Under the pieces are notes generated by a model. That model was not told the origin of the DNA and ran no database searches. It was given only the letters and a program-made list of their open reading frames with translations. This document shows, in pieces, positions 16,780-27,907 of a stretch of DNA of 64,000 bases (within the stretch, counting starts at the first letter, position 1; each line of letters starts with the position of its first letter). Origin of the DNA: Roseateles sp. (lineage in GTDB: Bacteria; Pseudomonadota; Gammaproteobacteria; Burkholderiales; Burkholderiaceae_C); contig JAFALK010000046.1 in NCBI GenBank assembly GCA_019234295.1, positions 1 to 64,000 on the forward strand, written 5' to 3'. The position numbers and the translations under genes are program-made.

Positions 16780-18162
16780 ATGATCCGTATCTTCAATCAT
16801 TACCTGCATCGACAGACGCTCTTGCAAGCGTTCTTCGATCTTGGGCTGATCCTTTTCGCGGTTGTTGCGGTCGTGATGGCGCAGGGCGAGTCCGGCGGAC
16901 ACGTCCTGTCCTTCGCGGCTTCGCAGGGCTTGTCGCTTGCGGGCGGGATGTTCGTGATCAACACGGCGACCGGCTTCTATCAGCACGCTCACAACCGCTC
17001 AGTGACCGAGTCCTGCGCTCGTGCCCTGCTGGGCATGATGTTCGGGCTGCCGTTGGCCTATGCGATTTTCAGCCTACTGCCGGCCGATGCCGCCCATCGG
17101 GAGTTGATCACGCAGGTGGCGATGGCCTCCGTTGCGCTGGTGATGGTGCACCGGGTCTATGCCGCGCATGTCGGGCCGCAATCGCGCCTGCGTTCGCGCA
17201 TCCTCATCTTCGGATCCGGCCAGGCTGCAAAGACAGTTGGTGCCACGCTCCGAGCCGCCGATCCGCATGCGCATGTCGTCGGCTATATCGCCGGGCCCAA
17301 TGAAGATCATCCCGAGGTGCCGCGCGATCAGCTGATCGAGGCGCGAGGAACGCTCACGGAAACCGCGCGCGGAATGAACGTGGACGAGATCGTCATTGCG
17401 GTCACAGAGCGCCGTGGCGGCAGCATGCCGATGCGTGAGTTGCTTGACTGCAAGCTCAACGGGGTGCGCGTCGTGGACATCGCGACCTATTTCGAGAAGA
17501 CACTGGCGCAAATCAAGATCAGCCACGTCAATGCCGGCTGGCTCATCTTCGGCGACGGTTTCAATCAAGGCTGGCTGCGCTCCTTCGTGAAGCGCGTCTT
17601 CGACATCGCCTCGGCGCTACTGATCCTGGCCGTGGCTTGGCCGATCATGTTGCTTGCCGCGCTGTTGATCAAGTTGGAGTCGCCCGGACGAGTCCTGTAT
17701 CTACAGGAACGCGTGGGGCAGAACGGCAAGCCTTTCAAGGTGATCAAGTTCCGCAGCATGTGCTCGGACGCAGAGAAGGACGGCAAGCCGCGCTGGGCCA
17801 GCCAGAACGATGACCGCGTGACGCGCGTGGGCCGCTTCATCCGCAAGGTGCGTATCGACGAGTTGCCGCAGCTGTTCAATGTGCTGCTCGGCGACATGAG
17901 CCTGGTCGGCCCGCGCCCGGAGCGTCAATACTTTGTCAACGAGCTGATCGCCCAGATTCCCTTCTACGCGGTGCGCCACAGCGTGAAGCCCGGCGTGACG
18001 GGATGGGCGCAGGTGCGCTACGAGTATGGCTCGACGATCGAAGACTCGGTTGAGAAACTGCAGTACGACCTCTACTACGTCAAGAACCACACCCTCTTCC
18101 TCGATCTGCTGATCATGCTCGAGACGGTGGCCGTGGTGCTCACCGGCAAGGGCGCCCGCTGA
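16780..18162 (+). CDS. Undecaprenyl-phosphate sugar phosphotransferase, XrtA-system type (TIGR03013-like)
   Basis: The 460-residue polyisoprenyl-phosphate glycosyl-1-phosphate transferase has four N-terminal membrane helices, a Rossmann-like CoA-binding-type middle (RILIFGSGQAAKTVGATL), one more helix (DIASALLILAVAWPIMLLAAL) and the catalytic domain: KFRSMCSDAEKDGKPRWA, RVGRFIRKVRIDELPQL and LLGDMSLVGPRPERQYFV. It loads the first sugar phosphate onto undecaprenyl phosphate and so starts the repeat unit on the cytoplasmic face. The start at 16780 has GGGGAAG upstream. It opens the XrtA/PEP-CTERM cluster, which is its usual place. Confidence 0.93.
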   Translation: MIRIFNHYLHRQTLLQAFFDLGLILFAVVAVVMAQGESGGHVLSFAASQGLSLAGGMFVINTATGFYQHAHNRSVTESCARALLGMMFGLPLAYAIFSLLPADAAHRELITQVAMASVALVMVHRVYAAHVGPQSRLRSRILIFGSGQAAKTVGATLRAADPHAHVVGYIAGPNEDHPEVPRDQLIEARGTLTETARGMNVDEIVIAVTERRGGSMPMRELLDCKLNGVRVVDIATYFEKTLAQIKISHVNAGWLIFGDGFNQGWLRSFVKRVFDIASALLILAVAWPIMLLAALLIKLESPGRVLYLQERVGQNGKPFKVIKFRSMCSDAEKDGKPRWASQNDDRVTRVGRFIRKVRIDELPQLFNVLLGDMSLVGPRPERQYFVNELIAQIPFYAVRHSVKPGVTGWAQVRYEYGSTIEDSVEKLQYDLYYVKNHTLFLDLLIMLETVAVVLTGKGAR

Positions 18163-18266
18163 AGCCTCGCGCTTGAGCGCTTTCCGTTCCCGCGGCCGAC
18201 GTCGATTCCATGCGACGTCAGGGCATGCGGTGATTGAAAGACCCGCCGGGCGTGCTTGAATAGCTC

Positions 18267-20374
18267 ATGTTCAGCGGCGTCTCAGATTTCGCTTTCGTCA
18301 GCGGCATGCTGGCGTTCCTCGCCTACCTGGGGTTGGGGGCACACTTTGTCCTGGGCCTATCCCGGCACGAGGTCAAGTTCAGGCCCGTGTCGGTTCTCTA
18401 CCTGGCTGCGCTTTGCAGCACGGCCCTGTGGGCCTTGTGCGCGGGATGGGGCGAACTGCCACGCGTGCCGCTGAGCCTGCAGGCCTTCTGGGCGCCGCTC
18501 TTCGACAGCCTTCGTTACGCGATGCTGTTCGGCTTCTTGCTGACCTTGTTGCAACCGAACCTGGCGGTGCCCGGTCGTTCGGAGTTCCGAGTGTTTGCGG
18601 GCGCCGCGTTGTTGTGCGTTGTCGCGGCTCTCGTCTTCATCGTCGGTATGGCGGCGCGTTGGCAGGGTTTCGAGCCAAGCGGGCGCGCTGCGGCGCTGCT
18701 GGCCTTGAGCGAGGCCGTGCTCGGGCTGATGCTGGTGGAGCAACTCGTGCGCAACCTGCCTCCGGACAGTCGGTGGAACGCCAAGCCCGTGTGCCTGGGC
18801 CTCGGACTTGTGTTTTGCTTCGACCTGTTTCTCTATTCGCAGGCGGCTTTGTTCCGTAACTTCGACATCGATGGCCTGAGCGTGCGCGCGCTCGTGCATG
18901 CCCTTGCCGTGCCCCTGTTGTGGCTCGCCTCGCGCCGCAAGGCCGACTGGATGGGGCGATTGCACGTCTCCCGGGCAGCCGTCTTTCAGTCGGCAGCTCT
19001 GTTGCTTGTGGGGGGCTACCTGCTGTCTGTGGCAGGGTTGGGTTATTACGTGCGCTACACCGGCGGCGAGTGGGGGCGGGCCCTTCAATGGGTGCTGACC
19101 GCGCTCGGCTTGCTGGCGCTGACGGCGCTCTTGCTGTCGGAGTCGGTGCGTGCGCGGGTGCGGGTCTACATCAGCAAGAACTTCTTCAACTATCGCTACG
19201 ACTACCGCCAGGAATGGCTGCGTTTCACGGCTGTTCTGTCCAGCGGCGGCGAAGCGCAGATGGGGGTGACGGTCGTCCGTGCGCTGGCCAATCTCCTGGA
19301 GGCCGGCTCAGGGCTCTTGCTGCTGAATCGAGACGGCAACCTGGTCCGCGCGGCGCAGTGGAACCTGGATCTGGGCGGCATGCAAGAACGCGCCGACTCG
19401 GAGTTTTCCAGGTTTCTGCGTATGAAGGGATGGGTGGTCGATCTGGACGAGGTCAGGGCAGGGCGCGCAAGCGCGATGCCGGTCTCCGTGCCCCAGTGGC
19501 TGCTGGGCGAGCCGCGGTTCTGGCTGGTCGTGCCGCTGCTGGCTGGCAGCGAGCTGATCGGCATGGTGGTGCTGGGTCGTGCCCGAGCGGCCGTCGACAT
19601 CAACTGGGAGGTGCGTGACCTGCTCAAGACCGGCGCTTCCCAGGCGTCCAGCTATCTCGCTCAGATGCAGGCCGCGGAAGCACTGCTGGAGGCGCGCAAG
19701 TTCGAGGCCTTCAACAGGATGTCGGCCTTCGTCGTCCACGACCTGAAGAACATCGTGACGCAGCTCTCATTGATGATGCGCAATGCCCAGCGCCTGCGCG
19801 ACAACCCCGAGTTTCAACAGGACATGTTGGACACGGTCGAGAACTCGCTGGACAAGATGCGCCAGCTGATGCTGCAACTGCGCGAGGGCGAGAAGCCGCA
19901 CGGTGTGAGCAGTGGCGTGGACCTCGAAGCCATCGCGCAGCGGCTGGCGCAGGCTGCTCACGTCAAGGGCCGCGAGCTCGGGCTCAGGATTGGCGGCGCC
20001 ATACGCACGCGCGGGCACGAGGAGCGCGTCGAACGCGTGATCGGCCACGTGGTGCAAAACGCATTTGACGCAACGCCGCAAGACCGCAGCGTGACGCTTT
20101 CACTGGATCACGCGGGTAGCCAGGCCAGGGTCCAAGTCGTCGATCAAGGCTGCGGCATGAGCGAGGATTTCATTCAGAATCACCTCTTTAAGCCCTTCCA
20201 GACCACGAAGACCAATGGCATGGGCATCGGCGCATTCGAGAGCTATCAATATCTTCAAGAATTAGGGGGGCGGATCACTGTGGAAAGCAAGCTCAACGAG
20301 GGCACGACCGTCACCATCCTGCTGCCACTGTTCCATGCGGAATCGAAGTCCGCGGTATCGATGGCGGTCGGCAA

Positions 20375-20378
<4 letters not shown>
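18267..20378 (+). CDS. prsK: XrtA/PEP-CTERM system histidine kinase PrsK
   Basis: The 703-residue sensor kinase has about eight N-terminal membrane helices (first 290 residues), a GAF-like domain (about 320-450), and a kinase core with the phospho-acceptor His491 in AFVVHDLKNIVTQLSLM, the N box HVVQNAFDATPQD, G box DQGCGMSEDF and a last G-rich loop GMGIGAFESYQYLQ. The HDLKN box is typical of PrsK. It should phosphorylate PrsR, with which it overlaps (ATGA). The signal sensed by the membrane domain is unknown. No clear ribosome site precedes the ATG. A small hairpin (GACGTCG/CGACGTC, 18198-18219) lies in the leader. Confidence 0.93.
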
Positions 20379-21742
<1,364 letters not shown>

Positions 21743-21759
21743 ATCAACGGGGAGTTCCA

Positions 21760-24534
21760 GTGAGTCATTTTTCAACGCATAAGGCAGCATGGGCGATGCT
21801 GCTCAGCATGGTGCTCTTGCTGGCCGGTTGTTCCAGAAGCACGGCCGAGGAGGACGTCGCCGCAGCGCGAGAAGCGCTGGCCAAGGGCGATCGCAGCGCG
21901 AGCGTCGTGCGTCTGAAGAATGCTCTGCAAAAGAACGCGAATCTGGTCGATGCCCGTCTCCTGCTTGCACGCACGCTTTACGAGGCGGGAAATGTGCCGT
22001 CGGCGGAAGTGGAGCTGGACAAGGCCGCCAAGCTGGGACTCAGTGAGACTGCTGTGGCGCCGCTGCGCGCCCGGTTGATGCTGGCGCGCGGTGAGAACGC
22101 CAAACTCATTGAACAGTTCGCCGACAAGAAACTCGCAGGTACTACGGAACAGGTTGACCTGATGACGACCGTGGCGATTGCACGCGGGCGACAAAATCAG
22201 AACCTCCCCGCACTGCAGACAGTGAACGAGGCGCTCAAGCTGGATCCTTCCAGCCGTCGTGCCCAGTTGGTGCGCATTCGGGCATTGCGCGCTCAGGAGG
22301 GTGCCGAGTCGGCGATGCGTGAGCTTGAAGGGTACATCGCCAGAGATGGAAACGATGCCGAGGCCTGGATGATCAAGGGCGAGATCTTGGCAGCGCAAGC
22401 AAAGAACGACGAAAGCATTGCCGCGTACCGGCATTCGCTTTCCTTGCGCAAGAAGAATTGGTTGGCGCAGGGGGCCGTGATCTCCCTGTTGCTTGACAAA
22501 AATGATCTTGTTGGCGCTGCAGCCCAGCTCAAGGAATTGCAGTCGGTGGACCCGAAGAGTCTGCAGGTGGAGTTCTTCGCCGCCGCACTCGCTCTGCAGC
22601 GCAACGAACTCAAGGAGGCCAACGAGCATATCCAGCGAGTGCTCAAGGTCGCCAGCGGCGATGAGCAAGTCCTGCAACTGGCCGCCAATATCGAGTTGAG
22701 GCGCGGCGCGCTGCTTGAGGCGGAAGTGCACCTCGGGAAGCTGTTGTTGGCTTACCCGGACAACGCGAAAGCAAGGCTGTTGCAGGCTCAGTTGGACCTG
22801 CGCATGGGGGACGCAGCCAAGGCGGAAGCCGTTCTGCAACCTCTGCTTGATCTTCCAACCCCTCCCACGGACGCCCTGAGATTGGCCGCTGAAATCGAGG
22901 TGACCCGAGGCGACACGAAGGCAGCCGACGGCTATTTGGGCGGCATCATCAAGCGCAAGCCCGGCGATGTTTCAGCGCGGGTCGCGCTTGCGCAGTCGGC
23001 GATCCGCGACGGCAAGGTGGAGCGTGGCATCGGGGAGCTTCGCGCGATTGCTGCGTCGGACCGGGGTGTCCAGGCCGAGATGGCACTCATCAAGGTGTTC
23101 GCCCTGCAGCGAAACTATGACCAAGTACTTGAACTGGTGGCTGCGGTCGAGCGCAAGGTGCCGGGCAATGCCGCGGTGCAGACGCTTCGAGGGCGAATTG
23201 ACGTGAACCGCGGGCAGTTTGACAAGGCAAGGCAGGATTTCAATGCCGCTTTGAAGATCGATGAGCACTACTATCCAGCGCTCGCGGCCCTTGTCGCTCT
23301 CGATGTCGCCGCAGGCAAGCCCCAACTCTCGTTGGCGCGGCTCCAGGCTTTCGTGAAAGCGAACCCCAAGCATGTCAGGGCGCAGATGACGCTGCTTGCC
23401 CTGAATGAAAAAAATGGAGGCAAACCCGAGGAGACGGCTCAAGGCCTGCGCACGCTGATCAGTCAGATGCCCTCCGAAATGGAGCCCAGGCTGGCCTTGA
23501 TCGAATCGCTGGTTGGTAGGAAGGAAGACAAGCAGGCCTTGGCGGCGGCACAGGAAGCGGTCGCGGCAGTGCCGGACAGTCCGGAACTACGCATGGCTCT
23601 CGGTCAGGTTCAGGCAGCAAACGGTGCCTATGACCAGGCCATCGCGACGTTCAATGAGGGAATCGGTCTACGTCCCAAGCAAGCTGCGTATTACATGCCG
23701 CTGGCCGAGTTTTATGCATCCAGAAAAGACAGCGAAGCGGCCGTGCGTGTGCTGAATCGGGCTCTCAGCGTGCAGCCCGACTTTCTGCCTGCGCAGACCG
23801 CACTGATGCAGATCGCAGACGCCAAGGGCAACAAGGCGGAGGCGCTGAAGATGGCAAAGCAGATTCAATCGCAGCAACCGCAAAGCGCACTGGGCTGGAT
23901 ATTGGCCGGTGATAGCGAGGCGAGCGCCAAGTCTTGGGATGCCGCCGCGCAGAACTATCGTGTCGCGCTCTCAAAGGGCGGCGGCGGCATCGTCGCAGTC
24001 AAGCTTGATATCGCACTGCTGGAAGGCAGACGGGACGCCGAATCGAGCAAGTTCGAAGCGGAATGGTTGGCGGCGCATGCTCAGGATGAGGCGTTTCTCA
24101 CTCATCTCGGGAGCCTGGCCATGTCAGGCAAGAAGTTCGCACTGGCGGAGGAGCGGTATCGCGCCCTCATGAAACTCAATCCGGACAGTCCGGTGGTCCT
24201 GAACAATCTTGCCTGGGTGCTTGGCCAAGAAAGGAAGCCAGGCGCCTTGGAACTCGCGGAGAAGGCCAATGCGCTCGCACCAAATCAACCTTCCTACATG
24301 GACACCTTGGCCGAGATCTATGCACAGTCGGGCCAAATGGCGAAGGCCATAGATCTTCAGAAAAAGGTCCTGGCATTGACGCCCGAAAATCATCCCAGCA
24401 GATTGAATTTGGCGCGCTACTATCTGTCGGCGGGTCAAAAGGATGCGGCTCGTGAGGAACTGAAGCGATTGGCCGCGCTCGGAGACAAGCTGGCTCAGCA
24501 GGAAGAAGTCCAGAAGTTGCTCGGCACTCTTTGA
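21760..24534 (+). CDS. prsT: XrtA/PEP-CTERM system TPR-repeat lipoprotein PrsT
   Basis: The 924-residue protein has a lipoprotein signal peptide (MLLSMVLLLAGC, lipobox LAGC) and is otherwise built of many tetratricopeptide repeats, for example ARLLLARTLYEAGNVPSAEVEL and PSRLNLARYYLSAGQKDAA. The length matches the PrsT family. It is expected on the periplasmic face of a membrane as a scaffold for the polysaccharide or PEP-CTERM machinery. The start is GTG at 21760 with GGGGAG seven bases upstream. It follows prsR by 17 bases and is presumably co-transcribed with prsK-prsR. Confidence 0.92.
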   Translation: MSHFSTHKAAWAMLLSMVLLLAGCSRSTAEEDVAAAREALAKGDRSASVVRLKNALQKNANLVDARLLLARTLYEAGNVPSAEVELDKAAKLGLSETAVAPLRARLMLARGENAKLIEQFADKKLAGTTEQVDLMTTVAIARGRQNQNLPALQTVNEALKLDPSSRRAQLVRIRALRAQEGAESAMRELEGYIARDGNDAEAWMIKGEILAAQAKNDESIAAYRHSLSLRKKNWLAQGAVISLLLDKNDLVGAAAQLKELQSVDPKSLQVEFFAAALALQRNELKEANEHIQRVLKVASGDEQVLQLAANIELRRGALLEAEVHLGKLLLAYPDNAKARLLQAQLDLRMGDAAKAEAVLQPLLDLPTPPTDALRLAAEIEVTRGDTKAADGYLGGIIKRKPGDVSARVALAQSAIRDGKVERGIGELRAIAASDRGVQAEMALIKVFALQRNYDQVLELVAAVERKVPGNAAVQTLRGRIDVNRGQFDKARQDFNAALKIDEHYYPALAALVALDVAAGKPQLSLARLQAFVKANPKHVRAQMTLLALNEKNGGKPEETAQGLRTLISQMPSEMEPRLALIESLVGRKEDKQALAAAQEAVAAVPDSPELRMALGQVQAANGAYDQAIATFNEGIGLRPKQAAYYMPLAEFYASRKDSEAAVRVLNRALSVQPDFLPAQTALMQIADAKGNKAEALKMAKQIQSQQPQSALGWILAGDSEASAKSWDAAAQNYRVALSKGGGGIVAVKLDIALLEGRRDAESSKFEAEWLAAHAQDEAFLTHLGSLAMSGKKFALAEERYRALMKLNPDSPVVLNNLAWVLGQERKPGALELAEKANALAPNQPSYMDTLAEIYAQSGQMAKAIDLQKKVLALTPENHPSRLNLARYYLSAGQKDAAREELKRLAALGDKLAQQEEVQKLLGTL

Positions 24535-24561
24535 GTCCAGTCCTTGGGAGGGGCGCCAGCC

Positions 24562-25854
24562 ATGCCTGAGATTCGTCGGTCCAGTCTGCGTAAGCAACTG
24601 CGAAAGCTTTTGCGCCTTTCGATCGCATCGCTACCATCGTCCTTGCGCTTCGCGGTCTACCGGCTGATGGTCGATTGCGACCCGGATCCTCCACCGCGCC
24701 TGATCCTTAAGATTGCCGAGACGCGTGAAGAGCTCGAGCAATGCTTTCGCATTCTCCATGACGCTTATGTAGACGCCGGCTTCATGAAGCCCGACGCCAG
24801 CGGGATGCGGGCCACGCCCTACCATGCGTTGCCAACCACGACGACGCTCTGTGCGAAGTACGACGAACGCGTCGTCGGGACGATTTCCATGATCCGCGAA
24901 GGGGTGTTTGGGTTCCCCCTGCAGGCCGTGTTCGATCTGGAGCGCGTGCGCAGCAAGGGGGGGCAGATCGCGGAAATCTCAGCGCTGGCCGTGCATCCGG
25001 ATTTTCGCAAGACGGGTGGGGCGATCCTGTTTCCGCTGATGAAATTCATGCACCAGTACTGCACCGAATTCTTTGACACGCGGCACCTGGTGATCGCGGT
25101 GAATCCGGACCGGATCGAGCTCTACGAGGCTTTGCTCTTTTTCGAACGCCTGCAAGAGACGACCGTCGCCGAATACGACTTCGCGAACGGAGCTCCGGCG
25201 GTCGGTGCCTGCCTGGACCTGAAATTTGCGCGCGAGATCTTCCGTGCCGGATATCGAGGACGCCCTGCACGCAAGAACATGCACAGGTACTTCTTCGAGC
25301 TGACGCTGAAGAACATCGAGTTGCCCCGCCGCCGTTACTTCACGACTAACGATCCGGTCATGACGCCGGAGCTTCTCGACTATTTCTTCAATCAGAAAAC
25401 GCAGGTCTTCAAGAATCTGGATGACCGGCGCAAGCAGCTGCTTTGGTCCATCTACGACGCGCCTGAGTACCGGGGAGTGCTGCCCATGCTTCAAGGTACG
25501 GTGCTGTCCGGACACCCGCTTCGGCAGCATCAGCGCTTTTCGATCCGTTGCCCTGCGACCGTGGTGATCGAAATGGCGGACGGGCCCAAGGAGTTCCCAC
25601 TCGACGTCATCGAGCTATCTTTTTCGGGTTTTCAGGCCGAATGCAAGCTGGAGTTGCCCACGGGCTCGGTGGGGCATGCCGACGTCGAGCTGGGCAAGGA
25701 CGAGCATTCGCGCGTGACGATCAGGGTCATGCGTCGCAAGGACTTGGACGCGGGCTCCTTCTATGGCTTTAAGCTCGACGAGCCGGACGGCGTATGGAGG
25801 CGCTGCGTCGCGGCGCTGGAGATGGGCCAGACGTCGGGAGACCTGCTGCAATGA
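24562..25854 (+). CDS. PEP-CTERM/exosortase-associated N-acyl amino acid synthase-like acyltransferase with C-terminal PilZ domain
   Basis: The 430-residue protein has two parts. Residues about 40-240 form a GNAT-like fold of the FeeM/N-acyl amino acid synthase group (ETREELEQCFRILHDAYVDA, ISALAVHPDFRKTGG). Residues about 323-425 look like a PilZ domain, with RFSIR (325-329) matching RxxxR and ELSFSG (351-356) close to the [D/N]xSxxG motif, with Glu in the first place. PilZ domains bind cyclic di-GMP. The family usually transfers an acyl chain from acyl-ACP to an amino acid; substrates here are unknown. The start at 24562 is the first ATG after GGGAGGGG. It overlaps the protease gene by four bases. 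Confidence 0.82.
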   Translation: MPEIRRSSLRKQLRKLLRLSIASLPSSLRFAVYRLMVDCDPDPPPRLILKIAETREELEQCFRILHDAYVDAGFMKPDASGMRATPYHALPTTTTLCAKYDERVVGTISMIREGVFGFPLQAVFDLERVRSKGGQIAEISALAVHPDFRKTGGAILFPLMKFMHQYCTEFFDTRHLVIAVNPDRIELYEALLFFERLQETTVAEYDFANGAPAVGACLDLKFAREIFRAGYRGRPARKNMHRYFFELTLKNIELPRRRYFTTNDPVMTPELLDYFFNQKTQVFKNLDDRRKQLLWSIYDAPEYRGVLPMLQGTVLSGHPLRQHQRFSIRCPATVVIEMADGPKEFPLDVIELSFSGFQAECKLELPTGSVGHADVELGKDEHSRVTIRVMRRKDLDAGSFYGFKLDEPDGVWRRCVAALEMGQTSGDLLQ

Positions 25855-26636
25855 GCTCGAATCGTCGCCATTTTTGTCGCCTGTTGGCTCTGGGCGCGCT
25901 GCTTGCCGTGTGTCTGCCAAGCGAGGCAGGCTTGCCCGAGTTGATCCAGCGGGCCAAGCCTTCCATCGTGCTCGTGGGCACCTACGCCGCGACCGACAAC
26001 CCCCGATTTTCCTTCCGAGGCAGTGGGTTCGTGGTTGGAGCTGGCAACGCGCTGATCACGAATGTCCATGTTCTGCCGGAGCCCGATCAACTCGGTGGCG
26101 AGGCTGAGCGCAGCCTGATGGTGCAGGTGCGCCGTCCTGACGGTAGCTGGGGCGAACGCGCCGCGCAGATCGTCGCCCTGGACCGGGAGCACGACTTGGC
26201 TTTGCTGCACTTTGAAGGACCAGGCGCGCCGGCGCTGAAGCTCCAAGCCGAGCTTGCCCGTGAAGGCTCGGAAGTTGCCATCATGGGCTTTCCCGTCGGC
26301 GGTGCGCTCGGGTTTTCTACCGTTACGCATCGCGGCACCGTTTCTGCCGTGACACCCATTGCCTTGCCGGCGCCTGGTTCGTCCGGCCTCAACGAGCGTG
26401 CCGTGCGGCAGTTGCGAAACGGCAGCTTCGACATCTATCAGCTTGATGCCACCGCCTATCCTGGCAATAGCGGTGGCCCGGTGCTGGACATGCAGACCGG
26501 CGCCGTCATCGGTATCTTGAACATGGTGCTGGTCAAGGGGAGCAAGGAGAGCGCGCTCGGCTCGCCGACCGGCATCAGCTATGCAATCCCGGCACTGTAT
26601 GCCGCTCAGCTGTTGAGCGGACATCCGGAGTACTGA
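25851..26636 (+). CDS. Trypsin-like serine protease, exported
   Basis: The 261-residue protein has a signal peptide (LLALGALLAVCLPSEAG) and a chymotrypsin/DegP-like protease domain with a full apparent triad: His73 in ITNVHVL, Asp115 in DREHDLALL and Ser207 in YPGNSGGPVLD. No PDZ domain follows, so it is shorter than DegP/DegQ. It starts inside the stop of the acyltransferase gene (ATGA), which implies coupled expression. A protease in this position may mature or turn over envelope proteins of the PEP-CTERM system, but the substrate is inferred from location only. Confidence 0.85.
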   Translation: MSSNRRHFCRLLALGALLAVCLPSEAGLPELIQRAKPSIVLVGTYAATDNPRFSFRGSGFVVGAGNALITNVHVLPEPDQLGGEAERSLMVQVRRPDGSWGERAAQIVALDREHDLALLHFEGPGAPALKLQAELAREGSEVAIMGFPVGGALGFSTVTHRGTVSAVTPIALPAPGSSGLNERAVRQLRNGSFDIYQLDATAYPGNSGGPVLDMQTGAVIGILNMVLVKGSKESALGSPTGISYAIPALYAAQLLSGHPEY

Positions 26637-26752
26637 TACGGCAGGAGATCGGGCCGCACCCGGACGTGCAGCTGTCGGGAAGTTTTACATGCGCCTTTTC
26701 CGGTTTGAGTGAGATGTTCATAACACATTGATTTGTATTGACAATTTTGTGG

Positions 26753-26768
26753 TGGCACACGGTTTGCT
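26753..26768 (+). promoter_or_regulatory. Sigma54 promoter of the flocculation-type PEP-CTERM gene
   Basis: TGGCACACGGTTTGCT matches the sigma54 consensus TGGCAC-N5-TTGC exactly, with the GG and GC pairs ten bases apart. The transcript should start near 26779, about 40 bases before the ATG at 26820. The AT-rich stretch upstream (26700-26750) contains short dyads (TTGT/ACAA at 26733-26744, TGTT/AACA near 26716-26726) that may belong to a PrsR site. Confidence 0.88.
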
Positions 26769-26819
26769 TGAGTAGCTTCGTCTAGTTGCTCGTCACGCCA
26801 CCATTCCAAGGAGCGAACC

Positions 26820-27635
26820 ATGAAGTTCAAGAAGCTACTTTCCGCGGCCACTGCCGCAGTTGCTCTGGCCGCCGCGGTGCCGGCCTTCGCATCGCCGGTC
26901 TATCCGACGTTTACCGTGAATCCGGCGAATACCGGCTATGGCATCGGCGGTACCTTGTCGAGCTTCGTGGCCAACGATATCGGCGGCGGGTACAACGAAG
27001 CGCTGACGTTCACGGACGCGACCCATTTTGCGGTGAGCCTGAACTTCACGGCTAGTTACTTCAAGTTGGACAATTCGCCTAACCAGTCGGTGCAATACAA
27101 CGCCAACCAATCCGGCTTGGGCGGCAAGTACGGCCTTTTGGCCACGTTCCTCGGTACTGGCCACTACGCGGTGGGTTCGGGCGGATCGGCAACCTTCTAT
27201 CTCGACACGGGTTCGCTGAACCTGCTGCTGGACGTGGGTGCGAACGCCACATTCGACGCCCTGGTTGATGGCAATACTCTGTCGACCTACACCACCGGTG
27301 GCGACGCTGTTAAGAGCCTGGGCGGGGGCAACGCTACCTTCGGTTATGGATACGAAACCTGCACCGGCGGCAACCTCTGCGGTGCGTTTGGACAGACCGT
27401 TGATTTGACCCTGACCACTGACGGTAAGAACTTCTTCACCGCTCCGGCGCCGTTCTACAGCGTTGCGCTGACTTCGGGTCAGTTTGAGGGCGTCGTGGTT
27501 CAGGCTGGTACCACGGCCTTCTCGAGTGGCTCGGCCAACACGGTCTTCAACACGCCGGAACCTTCGGCGCTGGCCATGGCCGGTCTGGCTCTGGTGGCGC
27601 TGGGCTTCGCGCGCCGTCGCAGCAACAAGGCCTGA
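26820..27635 (+). CDS. PEP-CTERM protein, flocculation-associated PepA-like
   Basis: The 271-residue secreted protein has a signal peptide (AATAAVALAAAVPAFA), a Gly/Asn/Thr-rich beta-like body and the sorting tail TPEPSALAMAGLALVALGFA followed by RRRS. The N-terminal part (YPTFTVNPANTGYGIGG, later YNEALTFTD) resembles the flocculation PEP-CTERM protein (also called PepA, unrelated to the aminopeptidase) of floc-forming betaproteobacteria. A consensus sigma54 promoter and the GGAGCG ribosome site precede it, and terminator hairpins follow, so it is a single-gene unit. Two cysteines (ETCTGGNLCG) could form a disulfide. XrtA is the likely processing enzyme. Confidence 0.87.
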   Translation: MKFKKLLSAATAAVALAAAVPAFASPVYPTFTVNPANTGYGIGGTLSSFVANDIGGGYNEALTFTDATHFAVSLNFTASYFKLDNSPNQSVQYNANQSGLGGKYGLLATFLGTGHYAVGSGGSATFYLDTGSLNLLLDVGANATFDALVDGNTLSTYTTGGDAVKSLGGGNATFGYGYETCTGGNLCGAFGQTVDLTLTTDGKNFFTAPAPFYSVALTSGQFEGVVVQAGTTAFSSGSANTVFNTPEPSALAMAGLALVALGFARRRSNKA

Positions 27636-27652
27636 TAGCTTCTTGTCTCGAA

Positions 27653-27765
27653 CACCCCTTTCGGGGTGGCGAGGCCGAGCATAAGGAAGAGCAGCGCCAT
27701 GGGCGCTGCTTTACTTTCTGGGTAGGGTCCAGTGCTGGGCGAGGCCGGGTTTCCGGTGCTCGCCC
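27653..27765 (+). terminator. Cluster of three hairpins ending the PEP-CTERM gene
   Basis: The first hairpin is CACCCC/GGGGTG near 27653-27668. The second, AGCAGCGCC/GGCGCTGCT (27690-27710, loop ATG), is followed by TTACTTTCT and is the best intrinsic terminator. The third, GGGCGAG/CTCGCCC (27737-27765), has an inner CCGG/CCGG stem and precedes AATTGCTTTATT. Such insulation fits a highly expressed single gene. Confidence 0.72.
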
Positions 27766-27907
27766 AATTGCTTTATTGTGATGGCTTGTAGTCTTGTTGC
27801 CTTGAGAGGCGGCTGTGGCGTGTGCCACGCTTGAGTCCGTCAACGGACCTGCTCATGACGCGCCGGCGAGCCGCTTTCTTCTGGCACATGCAATGACGGG
27901 AGATCGC

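Noticed and set aside
27815-27832. Possible second sigma54 site before the ThiF-like gene (GG and GC ten bases apart)
   Set aside because: The -12 part reads CACGC rather than TTGC, and the spacing pair is part of a GTGGC/GCCAC hairpin; a chance match in GC-rich DNA is more likely.
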